A DNA stretch of 64,000 bases, taken from contig JAKAEE010000005.1 of NCBI GenBank assembly GCA_021820065.1, forward strand, positions 20,781-84,780, in the 5' to 3' direction. Below, piece after piece: positions 47,712-58,061 of this stretch (within the stretch, counting starts at the first letter, position 1; every line of letters begins with the position of its first letter). The stretch is from Bacteroidota bacterium (lineage in GTDB: Bacteria; Bacteroidota; Ignavibacteria; Ignavibacteriales; Melioribacteraceae). The notes under the pieces were generated by a model. It saw only the letters and a program-made list of their open reading frames with translations, searched no databases and was not told the DNA's origin. The position numbers were made by a program, and so were the translations under genes.

Positions 47712-48227
47712 ATGACATCGGTAGAAAAATTTAGAACACCTTTTGCATTTGTAATAATGATTTTCGTTTTGTCAAATATAAGTTATGCACATACTGAAAG
47801 GGTTCATCAATATCTGGCCCGAGAAGCTTATAAACTTCTAAAATTATATCTGGGAAATAACGATATCCCGGTTATGTTGAATAATCTTGGTTACAAAGAG
47901 ACTGGAAATTTTCTTTCCTGGCTTAATAGAGGATCGGATTTTGTCGATGGCACTATCTGTGCTGGTGCTTATAGGGAAGATGTACAAGATATTGTTTATG
48001 GTTATGGCGAAGCATGGGGTATTCCGTTGGCAGATCCCGCTGCTCAGGAATGGATAGCAAGTGTAACTCATTTTTGGGAAGCTGACCAAGGCGACAATGC
48101 ACTAACAAATTTAGATTTGGTGCCCAATTTACAAATTCCCAATGCATACCAGAAAATATTGAGATATTTTAATGATATGTGGGTAGGAATAAACAGTAGA
48201 GTTGAAGCGAGAACTGTCCAAGGTTGA
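47712..48227 (+). pseudogene. N-terminal part of a zinc-dependent phospholipase C-like protein (gene split by in-frame TGA)
   Basis: The first 171 codons of a longer gene. A signal peptide (FAFVIMIFVLSNISYA) is followed by HTERVHQYLAREAYKLL, RGSDFVDG and SVTHFWEADQG, which match the first zinc-ligand regions of the Zn-dependent phospholipase C / P1 nuclease fold. The frame stops at TGA 48225-48227, but the next ORF begins three bases later in the same frame and carries the remaining ligands, so a single nonsense codon divides one gene. The start ATG 47712 lies 11 bases after the previous stop, with GAGGCAATT before it. Confidence 0.7.
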
Positions 48228-48230
48228 GAG

Positions 48231-49604
48231 GTGCGATTATATACTGTAGCTGGTAATGAAGGTGCTAACATGCATTACAATAGTATAATTGAGCTCTTTA
48301 AATCGGGCAAAATGTATGTCCCCTATGCAATTGTGTTAGATGTGCAAACAGGCCAAAGCAGAAGTTACATAGGAGATATATTTGTTAACGAAACTCTTAG
48401 AAAAAAAATAGTCTTTGAAATTCTTGGTAGAATGTGTCATTTAATAGCTGATATGTCTGTGCCAGCACATGTTCATAATAATTCTCATGTTCCAACATTA
48501 GGAACAACAGATAAATATGAACAGGATTATATGTTTATTCAATGGAATGACGAATCTTTCAGCCTTCCTAGTGTAACTTATTGGGATGCAAACAGGGTTT
48601 GGAATACATTTGGAAATATAATGAATCCTTATGTTGCTTACGATTCACCATTGCATGTGTTAATGTATTCAACAAATCAATTAGCTGACCATTTTGCAAG
48701 TAGGACGGTAGCTGGGGATGATATTTTTAATTCTGTTTATTTAGATGTACAGCAATATTTCCCTTATGGAATAACTCCAACTTCAATAGATCAATACTCA
48801 GTCGCGAGTATTCCAAGTTTAGCATCAATACGCGATGCAACTTTTCCACATGCTATCCGTGCAATAGCTGGTTTGTTTTATTGGTTCGCAAATGAGGCAA
48901 ACATATTGCCTCAACCACTTACAAGCGTTTCTGTATTTGGAAATTTTACACTCTATCAAGGGGGAACAGGCAGTTGGTATGTTACTTTAGGGAACGGTCT
49001 CGAGCCATTCACTTATCAATGGGAGATATATTATTTCAGCAACGGTGCTAATTTATTAAGTGGCAGTTCTAGCAGAGTAATTGGTCCCAACTCCGTAATA
49101 AGCGGTCAGTGGGTACCTGTTGGAACAAATTCTCCGACATTCAGCAGACCATTTAACGCAAATGATCTGAGAAACTTCAAACTAAGATGCACTGTGACAG
49201 ATGGCAGTAACACAACCAAGGTTTCAAATGAGTTTTATGTAGATGTTGTCAATACGCCGCCGCCTCAAGCAAGTATGGTAACGGATAATAATAGTACAGC
49301 AATGAAACTAGAAAAAGAATGTACTCAAGAAGAAGTTTCAACATGCTACTCGTTAAATCAGAATTATCCAAATCCGTTTAATCCAACAACAAAGATTTCA
49401 TACTCGTTACCGGAAGCAAATTTTGTAACGTTGAAAATTTATGATATGCTCGGGCGGGAAGTTTCAACTTTGGTAAACGAAATGAAACCCGCAGGCACAT
49501 TTGAAGCAGAGTTTGATGCTTCGAAACTATCGAGCGGAACTTATGTTTATAAGTTAACCACCAGCAATTATCAATCGGTTAAGAAGATGATCCTAACAAA
49601 ATGA
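48231..49604 (+). pseudogene. C-terminal part of the same phospholipase C-like protein, with Ig-like region and T9SS sorting domain
   Basis: 457 codons open in the same frame as the preceding part; the track start is a GTG. It contains LGRMCHLIADMSVPAHVHNNSH, the HxxxD...PxH zinc-ligand block of the phospholipase C family, then a beta-sandwich region (about 245-355; TLYQGGTGSWYVTLGNG) and a type IX sorting domain (YSLNQNYPNPFNPTTKISYS to KKMILTK). The original protein of about 631 residues would be exported by T9SS and act on lipids or nucleic acids. On its own this part lacks a signal peptide and half the active site. A terminator follows at 49620. Confidence 0.7.
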
Positions 49605-49619
49605 TAAACACTTCTATAA

Positions 49620-49650
49620 AATGCCGCCGTAAACTATCGACGGCATTTTT
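49620..49650 (+). terminator. intrinsic terminator after the phospholipase-like gene
   Basis: AATGCCGCCG (49620-49629) pairs with CGACGGCATT (49638-49647) with a single C-A mismatch and an 8-base loop, followed by a T-run. It lies 16 bases after the stop. Confidence 0.75.
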
Positions 49651-49768
49651 CTATCATATTGTTCCCTAAAATAATTCTTTCCTTTCCCCGCTCTCTCTTT
49701 TTATTTATTTTAACTGCCACATTTGATCACATGCTATTAACAGAACATCAAAAATTGAAAGAGCAGCC

Positions 49769-51802
49769 ATGAAATCATTTAAACTTCTTTTCGTCATTCT
49801 ATTATTAGCAATTGCTGGGAATAGCTATTCCCAACAAAAACAAAACGGTGATTTCTTAACTCGTGCAATCGATAAATCTGTCGATCCGGGCGTTGACTTC
49901 TTCAAGTACGCGACCGGAACGTGGATGAAAAACAATCCGATTCCCGAAAGTGAAAGGGCCTGGGGTATCGCGAATCTAGTGATGGAAGAAACTTATTCCA
50001 GAGTTAAACAGATTTTGCAAGAAGCACAAAAATCTGAATCACCGATCGGAAGCAACAAACAAAAAATCGGCGACTTCTATTCTTCCGGTATGGACACGCT
50101 TAGTATTGAAAAGCAAGGCATCGCACCCCTCAAACCGGAATTGGAAAAAATAGATCAAATAAAAAGCAAAGAAGATCTCATCAACGTTATCACGCTGCTT
50201 AAACGAGAAGGTGTCGGCGCAATGTTTGGCATTGGTGTTGGACAAGATGATAAGAACAGCGAACAATATGCTTTGTTCATGTACCAAGGCGGGTTGGGAC
50301 TTCCTAACAGAGAATATTATTTTAGAAAAGATGCGCGCACAGAGAACATCCGTAATGAATACAAAAAGCACATTGCCAAAATGTTTCAGTTGCTTGGTGA
50401 GAATCCTATCAACGCAGAAAAATTTAGCGACGATGTTTATCAGATGGAAGTATTTCTAGCAGATTCTTCCAGAAAACTTGAAGACTTGAGAGATCCGTAC
50501 AAGAATTACAATAAAATGACTCCTGCACATTTGCAAGAAATCTCGCCGCGTATTAATTGGAAGGAGATAATTAATCTAGTTGGCGCAAGTAAAATGGATT
50601 CTGTTGTAGTTGGGCAACCGGAATTTTACAAACAACTCAGCAACGCAATGGATAAATATTCTTTGAATCAATGGAAAGAATATTTGAAATGGCAATTAAT
50701 AAATTCACTTGCAGATAGATTGAGTTCTCCTTTTGCAAAAGAAAATTTCCATTTCAGGGGCACGGTGATGACCGGCGTTAAAGTGGAACGTCCGCGATGG
50801 AAAAGAATTCAAGATGCAACCGAACGTGCAATGGGTGAATTAATCGGGCAAGTTTATGTTAAGAAGTATTACTCTCTGAAAACGAAAATGCGGTATGAAA
50901 AAGTTGTTGATAATATGATTTCAGCTTTTGCTGCAAGAATTAAAAAACTCGATTGGATGAGCGATCAAACTAAAGAGAAAGCGCTTTACAAATTATTCCA
51001 TATCACAAAGAAAGTCGGCTATCCAGATAAATGGAAAGATTTTTCAAAACTTTCTGTTGACCGGAAATCCTACGCAAGAAATACAATCGACTCAAGAATT
51101 TTTTGGTTTGATAGAGGAATAAACAAGCTGGGCAAACCGGTTGATCGTTTGGAATGGGACATGACTCCGCAAACTTACAACGCTTATTATAATCCGTCGA
51201 ATAATGAGATTGTACTCCCAGCCGCAATGTTCATTGTTCCCGGCGTTCCGGATTCGCTGCTTGATGATGCAGTTGTTTATTCCTATGCAGGCGCTTCAAC
51301 AATAGGACATGAGATGACACACGGTTTCGATGATGAAGGAAGACAGTACGATGCAAAAGGAAATTTGAAAGACTGGTGGACAAAAGCTGACGAAGAAAAG
51401 TTCAAAGCCAAAACTCAATTGATGGTTGAACAGTTTGATAATTATGTTGTGTTGGATAGTATGCACATAAACGGTAAAGCAACGCTAGGAGAAAACATTG
51501 CCGATCTCGGCGGACTTGTAATCGGTTACGATGCATTCAAGAAAACGGAACAGTACAAAAGCGGTAAACCGATAAATGGTTTAACACCATCGCAAAGATT
51601 TTGGCTTGGTTACGCGTACTCGTGGCTGGGACATACACGACCGGAAGCATTGGCACAACAAGTAATGACCGATGTTCATTCGCCAAACTTTTTGCGTGTT
51701 AACGGACCGTTAAGTGATATTTCAGCTTTCTACAAAGCATTCGATGTTAAAGAAGGTCAATCGATGTGGAGACCGGAGAACAAACGTGTGAAGGTTTGGT
51801 AA
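49769..51802 (+). CDS. pepO: M13-family zinc metalloendopeptidase (neprilysin/PepO type)
   Basis: A 677-residue peptidase with a signal peptide (LLFVILLLAIAGNSYSQ). The N-terminal part starts KSVDPGVDFFKYATGTWMKNNPIPES, typical of M13. Zinc ligands are in HEMTH (His514) and GENIADLGG (Glu575), with NAYYNPSNNEIVLPAA before them and a final RVNGPLSDISAFYKAFDVKEGQSMW. It degrades peptides in the periplasm or outside the cell. Length is standard. It has its own terminator at 51827. Confidence 0.96.
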   Translation: MKSFKLLFVILLLAIAGNSYSQQKQNGDFLTRAIDKSVDPGVDFFKYATGTWMKNNPIPESERAWGIANLVMEETYSRVKQILQEAQKSESPIGSNKQKIGDFYSSGMDTLSIEKQGIAPLKPELEKIDQIKSKEDLINVITLLKREGVGAMFGIGVGQDDKNSEQYALFMYQGGLGLPNREYYFRKDARTENIRNEYKKHIAKMFQLLGENPINAEKFSDDVYQMEVFLADSSRKLEDLRDPYKNYNKMTPAHLQEISPRINWKEIINLVGASKMDSVVVGQPEFYKQLSNAMDKYSLNQWKEYLKWQLINSLADRLSSPFAKENFHFRGTVMTGVKVERPRWKRIQDATERAMGELIGQVYVKKYYSLKTKMRYEKVVDNMISAFAARIKKLDWMSDQTKEKALYKLFHITKKVGYPDKWKDFSKLSVDRKSYARNTIDSRIFWFDRGINKLGKPVDRLEWDMTPQTYNAYYNPSNNEIVLPAAMFIVPGVPDSLLDDAVVYSYAGASTIGHEMTHGFDDEGRQYDAKGNLKDWWTKADEEKFKAKTQLMVEQFDNYVVLDSMHINGKATLGENIADLGGLVIGYDAFKKTEQYKSGKPINGLTPSQRFWLGYAYSWLGHTRPEALAQQVMTDVHSPNFLRVNGPLSDISAFYKAFDVKEGQSMWRPENKRVKVW

Positions 51803-51826
51803 AAGTGATAATTCTAAAATTATTTT

Positions 51827-51853
51827 GAAGCCGGAGTTAATTCCGGCTTTTTT
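51827..51853 (+). terminator. intrinsic terminator after the M13 peptidase gene
   Basis: AAGCCGGA (51828-51835) pairs with TCCGGCTT (51842-51849), small loop, then a T-run to 51853. It begins 25 bases after the stop. Confidence 0.85.
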
Positions 51854-52175
51854 ACTTTTCCAAAATCACTCCCGCCATTGCCTCAAAATAAAACCTAACC
51901 ATGATTGTACTACGTTTCATTTCCGATGTATCAAATTATTCTTTTGGATTTATTAAATTCTTTTTGTTAGCTTATTGTCAAGTAAAGGGGTAACCTGGAA
52001 TCACCATTCAGTGAGATAAGTTTTTTGAACGCTCTATTTTAAAGTGGGGAATAGTCCGCTTTATAAAAAAAATCCCGACATATTTATAAGAGAAATAGAT
52101 AAATCGTTTCTTCCTTTCCGGTTCGTGTGCAGGTTGGAAAACAACGTGTTACTAAATAAATATGTTGAGGGTATT
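51854..52175. other. intergenic region before the FnIII-repeat secreted protein
   Basis: About 320 bases with no supported gene. The track ORF extends upstream to 52044, but the translated stretch (MGNSPLYKKNPDIF...) is not protein-like and the signal peptide begins at 52176. A promoter for the following gene must lie here; I see no clear pair of boxes or riboswitch fold. Confidence 0.4.
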
Positions 52176-54335
52176 ATGAAAAAAGTATTACAGCTTTTTA
52201 TATTTATTCTTTTCTATAACATCAGTTTTGGACAATCGCTTTTTGTTGAAGAATTCAACTACACCACTGGAGATTTATTAACGGCTCACAACTGGGTTCA
52301 AAGCGGAACTTCCACGACCAATCCTCTCAGTATTTCCTCGCCTGGATTGACTTATACAAACTATCCTTCGGTTGCCGGAAACGCTTGCACTTTGGCACTC
52401 ACGGGACAGGATGTTTATCAAAGTTATACTGCACAATCTTCCGGCAATGTATATCTATCATTTTTATTGAATGTTCAAAGTACCGGAACGGGTGATTATT
52501 TTATTGCACTATCACCTTCTACAAGTCAGACTAATTATTATTTACGCGTTCATATTAAATCGAATGGAAGCGGTTTCTCCATGGGCTTGAGCAAATCCAA
52601 TGAAGTTACCGGCGGATCAATTTATGGTACAACTGTTCTAAATTTCAACACAACTTACTTAGTTGTTTGCAAACATACTTTTGTTGCTGCTGCTACAACT
52701 GATGACATTGAAAGTGTTTTTGTTTTCAACGATCCACTGATTCCCGCAACCGAACCATCAACACCGGAAGTAGGCCCATATACAAATGCCACGAAGAACG
52801 ACCCGGCTGATTTGGGATATGTTACAATCAGGCAGGGTAGCACAGGTGCATCGGCTCTTTTAAAAATTGACGGAATTAGATTAGACACTTCTTGGTCAGG
52901 ATTATTAGGTCAATCAGGACTTGTTGCGCCGTTAGCAACAGCGGCATCAAACGTTACAGCAAACGGTTTTACTGCGAACTGGAACAGTGTGAATACTGCT
53001 ACCAACTATATACTTGATGTTTCAACCGCAGCCGATTTTTCAACATTTGTTGCTGGATTCAACATGAAGGATGTTGGGAACGTTACAACGTTTGATGTTA
53101 CCGGTCTGGATCCGAATACTACTTATTATTATAGAGTACATGCTTGGGACGGAACCAATGCAAGTACGCATTCAAACTCAATAACTGTAGTTACTGTTGT
53201 TGTAGCACCAGTTGCAACTGAGGCAACAAATGTTACTACAACCGGATTCACGGCTAATTGGAATGCATCGACTGGAGCAACAAATTATTGGCTGGATGTA
53301 TCAACGGCATCAGACTTTTCTGCATTAGTTACTGGTTATGATAACAAAGATGTTGGTAATGTAACGACTTACGATGTTACTTCTCTCAGTACAGGAAATA
53401 CTTATTATTATCGTGTACGCGCTTCTAATGCGAATGGAATAAGTACAAACTCAAGTATAATAACGGTTGGCACTGGTGTGCTAGCTGCCCCGCTTGCGCT
53501 AAGTGCAACCAATATTACCACGACAAGTTTCACCGCTAGATGGAACAGTTCGGCAACTGCGACAACTTATTTGCTGGATGTATCGACAGCATCAGACTTT
53601 TCTACATTCATTACAGACTACAACGGAAAAGATGTTGGGAACGTAATGAGTTATAATGTTACTTCGCTAAACTGCAGTACGGTTTATTATTTCCGCGTCC
53701 GCGCTTCTAACAGCGGAGGCGCAAGCGCGAACTCAAATACAATAACGGTTACCACACTGTTGGCGGCACCCGTTGCTACAGCGGCAACAAATATTACAGC
53801 AACAGGATTTACTGCAAATTGGAATGCTTCTACCGGCGCGACTAACTACTGGGCTGACGTTTCAACTACGGACGATTTTTCAAATGTTCTAACTTCGTAC
53901 AATAATAAATCTGTTGGGAATGTAACGACATGTATAATTATCTCTCTAACACCCAACACTACTTATTATTTCCGTGTGTGCGCATCCAACAGTAGCGGTA
54001 CAAGTCCATATTCAAATACTATTATTGTTACAACAAACGTTACCGGTGTTGATGATATGTTAACCTTACCAACTAGCTTTGATTTGTCGCAGAATTATCC
54101 GAACCCGTTTAATCCGACGACAACAATTCAGTACCAAATTCCCAAAGAGACTTTTGTTAGTATTAAAGTTTACAACGTGATTGGAAGCGAGATTTCGACT
54201 TTAGTTAATAGTATGAAATCGCCCGGAACTTATGAAGTAAGATTCAATGCCGGTCAATTAACAAGCGGAATTTACATCTATAAAATTCAGGCAGGACAAT
54301 TTTCACAAATGAAGAAAATGGTTCTGGTTAAATAA
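52176..54335 (+). CDS. secreted protein with four fibronectin type III repeats and T9SS sorting domain
   Basis: A 719-residue protein from ATG 52176 (GAGGG upstream; signal peptide LQLFIFILFYNISFGQ). Residues about 20-245 form a jelly-roll-like domain (VEEFNYTTGDLL...), shared with the next gene product. Four tandem FnIII modules of about 90 residues follow, each with the pattern GFTANWN...DVSTASDFS...KDVGNVTTY...YYYRVRA. The end is a type IX sorting domain (LSQNYPNPFNPTTTIQY to KKMVLVK). It is likely a cell-surface or released protein; binding target unknown. Confidence 0.88.
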   Translation: MKKVLQLFIFILFYNISFGQSLFVEEFNYTTGDLLTAHNWVQSGTSTTNPLSISSPGLTYTNYPSVAGNACTLALTGQDVYQSYTAQSSGNVYLSFLLNVQSTGTGDYFIALSPSTSQTNYYLRVHIKSNGSGFSMGLSKSNEVTGGSIYGTTVLNFNTTYLVVCKHTFVAAATTDDIESVFVFNDPLIPATEPSTPEVGPYTNATKNDPADLGYVTIRQGSTGASALLKIDGIRLDTSWSGLLGQSGLVAPLATAASNVTANGFTANWNSVNTATNYILDVSTAADFSTFVAGFNMKDVGNVTTFDVTGLDPNTTYYYRVHAWDGTNASTHSNSITVVTVVVAPVATEATNVTTTGFTANWNASTGATNYWLDVSTASDFSALVTGYDNKDVGNVTTYDVTSLSTGNTYYYRVRASNANGISTNSSIITVGTGVLAAPLALSATNITTTSFTARWNSSATATTYLLDVSTASDFSTFITDYNGKDVGNVMSYNVTSLNCSTVYYFRVRASNSGGASANSNTITVTTLLAAPVATAATNITATGFTANWNASTGATNYWADVSTTDDFSNVLTSYNNKSVGNVTTCIIISLTPNTTYYFRVCASNSSGTSPYSNTIIVTTNVTGVDDMLTLPTSFDLSQNYPNPFNPTTTIQYQIPKETFVSIKVYNVIGSEISTLVNSMKSPGTYEVRFNAGQLTSGIYIYKIQAGQFSQMKKMVLVK

Positions 54336-54402
54336 AAAATTGAAACAATTAAAGAGATAAAAATTAGTGTCTTAATAACTTAAAAATTTTGAAGGGGTAG
54401 TT

Positions 54403-57400
54403 ATGAAAAAAATAATTCTTCTTTTAATAATTTCAATATTCCTAGCATCGAATATTAGTCAAGCTCAGACAGTAGATGACTTTAATTATGCAGGAAATTT
54501 AAATGCGAACGGCTGGTCAACGCATAGCGGTAGTGGCTCCAATGTTATTGCAACTACAACGGGGTTAAGCTATTCTGGATATATCAATAGTGGAATTGGA
54601 AACGCCGCGCTGCTAAAAAATCTTGGTGGCGAAGATATTAATTATACTGCTGGGGTAGGCACCTATAATACTAACGGAACAACTGTTTATTTTTCTTTTA
54701 TGGTGAATGTTACTGAAAGCAGCACTAGTAAAACTGGAGACTATTTTATTCATATTGGTGATCGAACAAGCGCCACAAGTTTTACAAGTTTTAGTGCACG
54801 TGTCTTTGAACGAGTTGTCTCTGGGTCAGTTAATTTTGGTATCTCGAATACTTCAACTGCAGCCTACGGAACTACTAATTTTTCAAGAAATACAACCTAT
54901 CTAATGGTGGTAAAATATACTATCAATACAAGTGGAAATGATAGAGCCGATCTTTGGGTGCTTTCTTCCGGCATTCCAAGTAGTGAAACTGCTGCTGGTT
55001 CTCCAGAATTGTCCTCTACTACTACTGCAGGTCAAGATGTTATAGATGCACTTGCTTTGAGACAAGGATCATCTACCACCTCTGTTCAAACTGTTGTTGA
55101 TGGAATCAGAATTGCTAAATCTTGGAACGACTTGCTATTTATACCTCAAGCAACTTCTGCAACAAGTATTGTGGCTACTAGTTTTAATGCGAATTGGAAT
55201 TCTGTTGGTGGAGCTTCAGGATATTATTTAGATGTATCAACAGACAACACATTTGCTGATCCGACCCAATTTGCTTCAGGGTTCAACAATAAAGATGTTG
55301 GGAATGTAACAACTTATTCCGTTACGGGACTTACAGCTGGTGTAACATATTATTATAGAGTACGAGCTTATGATGCAAGCGCGAATGCAGGACCAAGTTC
55401 AAACACAATTTCGGTTACAACTATTCAACTGATTTTAGGTTCAACTGAAGCTGCTGCTCTAAATTATACTGAAGGTGATCCAGCAACGGTAATAACAGCA
55501 TCCACGGTTATTACCTCGTCAATTGCAAATTTAACTGGCGGAGTTGTTCAGATAACTAACAACTATCTAAATGGTCAAGATGTTTTAGCTTTCACCAATG
55601 TACTGCCGATCACTGGAAGTTGGGATGCGACCACCGGAAAATTAACTTTAAGTGGCACCGATACTTATTCCAATTATCAAGCTGCTATTAGGAGCGTCAC
55701 TTATCAAAACACTTCTCAAAATCCTAGCACACTTCAAAGAACGGCAAGCTTCACAGTTAGTATCGGATCTTTTAACAGCAACACTGTTACACGGAATATT
55801 TCTATCACACCAGTAAATCAAGCGCCTGTTTTAGCGGCGATAGAACTTGCGGCACTTTCGTATAGTACGGGCGCAGGAAAACAAATAACTAATACAGTAA
55901 CTGCTGAAGATGTAGATAACACCACAATGTCAAGCGCTACTGTTCAAATAACCGGCAACTACACTAATGGGCAAGATTTACTTTTATTTACAAATCAAAA
56001 CGGGATCTCTGGTAACTGGACAGCAGCTACAGGCACACTTGTTCTTAGCGGATCGTCTTCTGTTGCAAACTATCAAGCAGCGTTGAGAAGTGTTCAATTT
56101 CAAAATACGTCTGTTAGTGCAAACACACTTCAAAGAACGGTCAGTTTTACATTGAATGACGGAACAGCAAACAGCAATGTAGCAACAAGAAATATTGATA
56201 TAAATAATACTCCGGTGCTCGCATCTATTGAAGGCACTCAATTATCGTATGCACCTGGAGATCCTGCTACGCCAATTACTTCGTCTATAACGGTCAACGA
56301 TCCCGATCCGGCTAATCTTGCGGGTGCAATAGTTCAATTCAGCGGTTATTACGAATGGGGTAAAGATGTGCTAGCGTTCACAAATGCAAATGGAATTACT
56401 GGAAGTTGGAATGCAACAAATGGCGTGTTAACACTTACAGGGGCATCATCGGTTGCAAATTATCAAACAGCGTTAAGAAGTGTAACGTATAAGAATACAA
56501 GTGCTACCCCGGTTAAGCTCATCAGAACAATAAGTTTTATTGTAAATGATGGTGTCGCTAATAGCAATGCAGTGACAAGAGATATTAACTTAGGGTTTAC
56601 TCCTCCAACTTTGAGTGGGGTAGAGATTACTGCACTCTTGTACAAACAAAGTGATGGTGAAAAGAACATTTCAAATTCTGTTACTATAAGTAGTCCTAGC
56701 TCACCATTTATGAATAGTGCAACTATTAAAATAACTGGTAGTTACAAACCTGGAGAAGATATACTAACATACCCCAGTCAGAACCAGATAGTCTCTGAAT
56801 GGGATCCGAATAGCGGTCAGATTAATTTAAGCTGGATCTCATCAGTGGCAAATTATGAAGCTGCGTTGAGAGGAGTTACTTACAAAAATATCAGTAGCGC
56901 TCCAAATACATCGACAAGAACAGTAAGCTTTACTGTAAGTGATGGATTTAATACTACAAATACTGTTACAAGAAATATTAATGTTAGCAAAATTACGATT
57001 GTAACTATTACAACTATTCCACAGGAAGGGGGTACTGTTACTGGTAGAGGTTCATATTTCTCTGGAAATAACGTTGTCGTTACTGCTACACCTAACTCAG
57101 GTTACCACTTTGTAAACTGGACTGAAGGCGGAACGGAAGTTTCAGCAAATACAAGTTATACTTTTACAATAAATGCGAACAGAACATTAACAGCAAATTT
57201 TGCTTTGCAGAAATGTACTGCTGCAACAACTTCTAATCCAACTGATGGCGGCACAACTGCCGGTGATGGTACATTTGATTATGGTACGTCTGTGACAGTC
57301 ATCGCCACTCCAAACCAAGGATACGAATTTGTTAACTGGACTAGTAATGGTACTGTAGTTTCGACATCTGCAAGTTATACATTTACTATTAATGGCAATC

Positions 57401-58008
57401 TGAATCTAGTCGCTAATTTTATGATGCTGCCCATTTTAACTGTTACACCCGACTTCGTTGCAGTTGATCATGCTGCGGGAACAGGTTCGTTCACGGTTAC
57501 AAATTCCGGTGGTGGAACAATGGCTTGGGCAGCAGTATCAGACATCTTCTGGATTAAGATTAAAAGCGGTGCCGCCGGTTCAAATAACGGAACAATTAAT
57601 TTCAGCTATGATCATAATAACAGTGCATCAAGAATTGGAACAATTACAATCACTGCTGCTGGGATAAGCGGTAGTCCAAAAGTAGTTGAGGTTAGACAGA
57701 ATGAATTAGCAACCTATGTGGAAACTCTTAACATGGGTATTCCTAACGAATTCAAGCTCGATCAAAATTATCCTAATCCATTTAATCCATCTACTAAGAT
57801 TAGATACGGTTTACCGAAAGAAAGTAATGTTGTGTTAACCGTCCATAATATTTTGGGTGAAGAAGTAGCTAGACTTGTTGATGGATACCAGAATGCGGGT
57901 TATTACGAAGCTAATTTTGCAGCAACTAATTTGAGCAGCGGAATTTATGTATATCGTATTTCTGCGGGTAACTATATACAGATAAAGAAAATGCTTTTGA
58001 TGAAATAA
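54403..58008 (+). CDS. large secreted multi-repeat protein with T9SS sorting domain
   Basis: A 1201-residue protein with a signal peptide (ILLLIISIFLASNISQAQ). Order: jelly-roll-like domain (about 24-245) akin to that of the preceding gene; one FnIII module (about 250-340); four cadherin/VCBS-like repeats of about 125 residues (each ...NGQDVLAFTN...ITGSW...LSG...SVANYQAALRSVTYQNTS...); two InlB B-repeat-like modules (PNSGYHFVNWTEGG, PNQGYEFVNWTSNG); a BACON-like domain (LTVTPDFVAVDHAAGTGSFTV); and the sorting domain (LDQNYPNPFNPSTKIRY). Probably a surface adhesin or matrix protein. It follows its paralogue by 67 bases. Confidence 0.88.
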   Translation: MKKIILLLIISIFLASNISQAQTVDDFNYAGNLNANGWSTHSGSGSNVIATTTGLSYSGYINSGIGNAALLKNLGGEDINYTAGVGTYNTNGTTVYFSFMVNVTESSTSKTGDYFIHIGDRTSATSFTSFSARVFERVVSGSVNFGISNTSTAAYGTTNFSRNTTYLMVVKYTINTSGNDRADLWVLSSGIPSSETAAGSPELSSTTTAGQDVIDALALRQGSSTTSVQTVVDGIRIAKSWNDLLFIPQATSATSIVATSFNANWNSVGGASGYYLDVSTDNTFADPTQFASGFNNKDVGNVTTYSVTGLTAGVTYYYRVRAYDASANAGPSSNTISVTTIQLILGSTEAAALNYTEGDPATVITASTVITSSIANLTGGVVQITNNYLNGQDVLAFTNVLPITGSWDATTGKLTLSGTDTYSNYQAAIRSVTYQNTSQNPSTLQRTASFTVSIGSFNSNTVTRNISITPVNQAPVLAAIELAALSYSTGAGKQITNTVTAEDVDNTTMSSATVQITGNYTNGQDLLLFTNQNGISGNWTAATGTLVLSGSSSVANYQAALRSVQFQNTSVSANTLQRTVSFTLNDGTANSNVATRNIDINNTPVLASIEGTQLSYAPGDPATPITSSITVNDPDPANLAGAIVQFSGYYEWGKDVLAFTNANGITGSWNATNGVLTLTGASSVANYQTALRSVTYKNTSATPVKLIRTISFIVNDGVANSNAVTRDINLGFTPPTLSGVEITALLYKQSDGEKNISNSVTISSPSSPFMNSATIKITGSYKPGEDILTYPSQNQIVSEWDPNSGQINLSWISSVANYEAALRGVTYKNISSAPNTSTRTVSFTVSDGFNTTNTVTRNINVSKITIVTITTIPQEGGTVTGRGSYFSGNNVVVTATPNSGYHFVNWTEGGTEVSANTSYTFTINANRTLTANFALQKCTAATTSNPTDGGTTAGDGTFDYGTSVTVIATPNQGYEFVNWTSNGTVVSTSASYTFTINGNLNLVANFMMLPILTVTPDFVAVDHAAGTGSFTVTNSGGGTMAWAAVSDIFWIKIKSGAAGSNNGTINFSYDHNNSASRIGTITITAAGISGSPKVVEVRQNELATYVETLNMGIPNEFKLDQNYPNPFNPSTKIRYGLPKESNVVLTVHNILGEEVARLVDGYQNAGYYEANFAATNLSSGIYVYRISAGNYIQIKKMLLMK

Positions 58009-58028
58009 AGGTAGATTTATAAATAGAA

Positions 58029-58054
58029 TAAAAAAGCCCCGGATTATCGGGGCC
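58029..58054 (-). terminator. terminator for tRNA-Thr, possibly bidirectional
   Basis: GCCCCG (58036-58041) pairs with CGGGGC (58048-58053) around GATTAT. On the minus strand the hairpin is followed by TTTTTT, placing it 8 bases after the tRNA 3' end. On the plus strand a shorter CTTT follows, so it may also end the secreted-protein transcript. Confidence 0.8.
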
Positions 58055-58061
58055 TTTCCAG

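Noticed and set aside
48225-48227. TGA as a possible selenocysteine codon
   Set aside because: It does not fall in a redox motif, the residue context (VQG-stop-EVR) is not a zinc-ligand or catalytic site, and no obvious SECIS-like hairpin follows; nonsense or error is simpler.
51854-52175. Possible riboswitch in the leader of the FnIII protein gene
   Set aside because: No known aptamer motif could be matched by eye and no terminator-like structure lies before the start.
52900-54040. Repeats in the FnIII protein as a possible CRISPR or DNA satellite
   Set aside because: The repeats are protein modules of about 270 bases with diverged DNA, in frame throughout.
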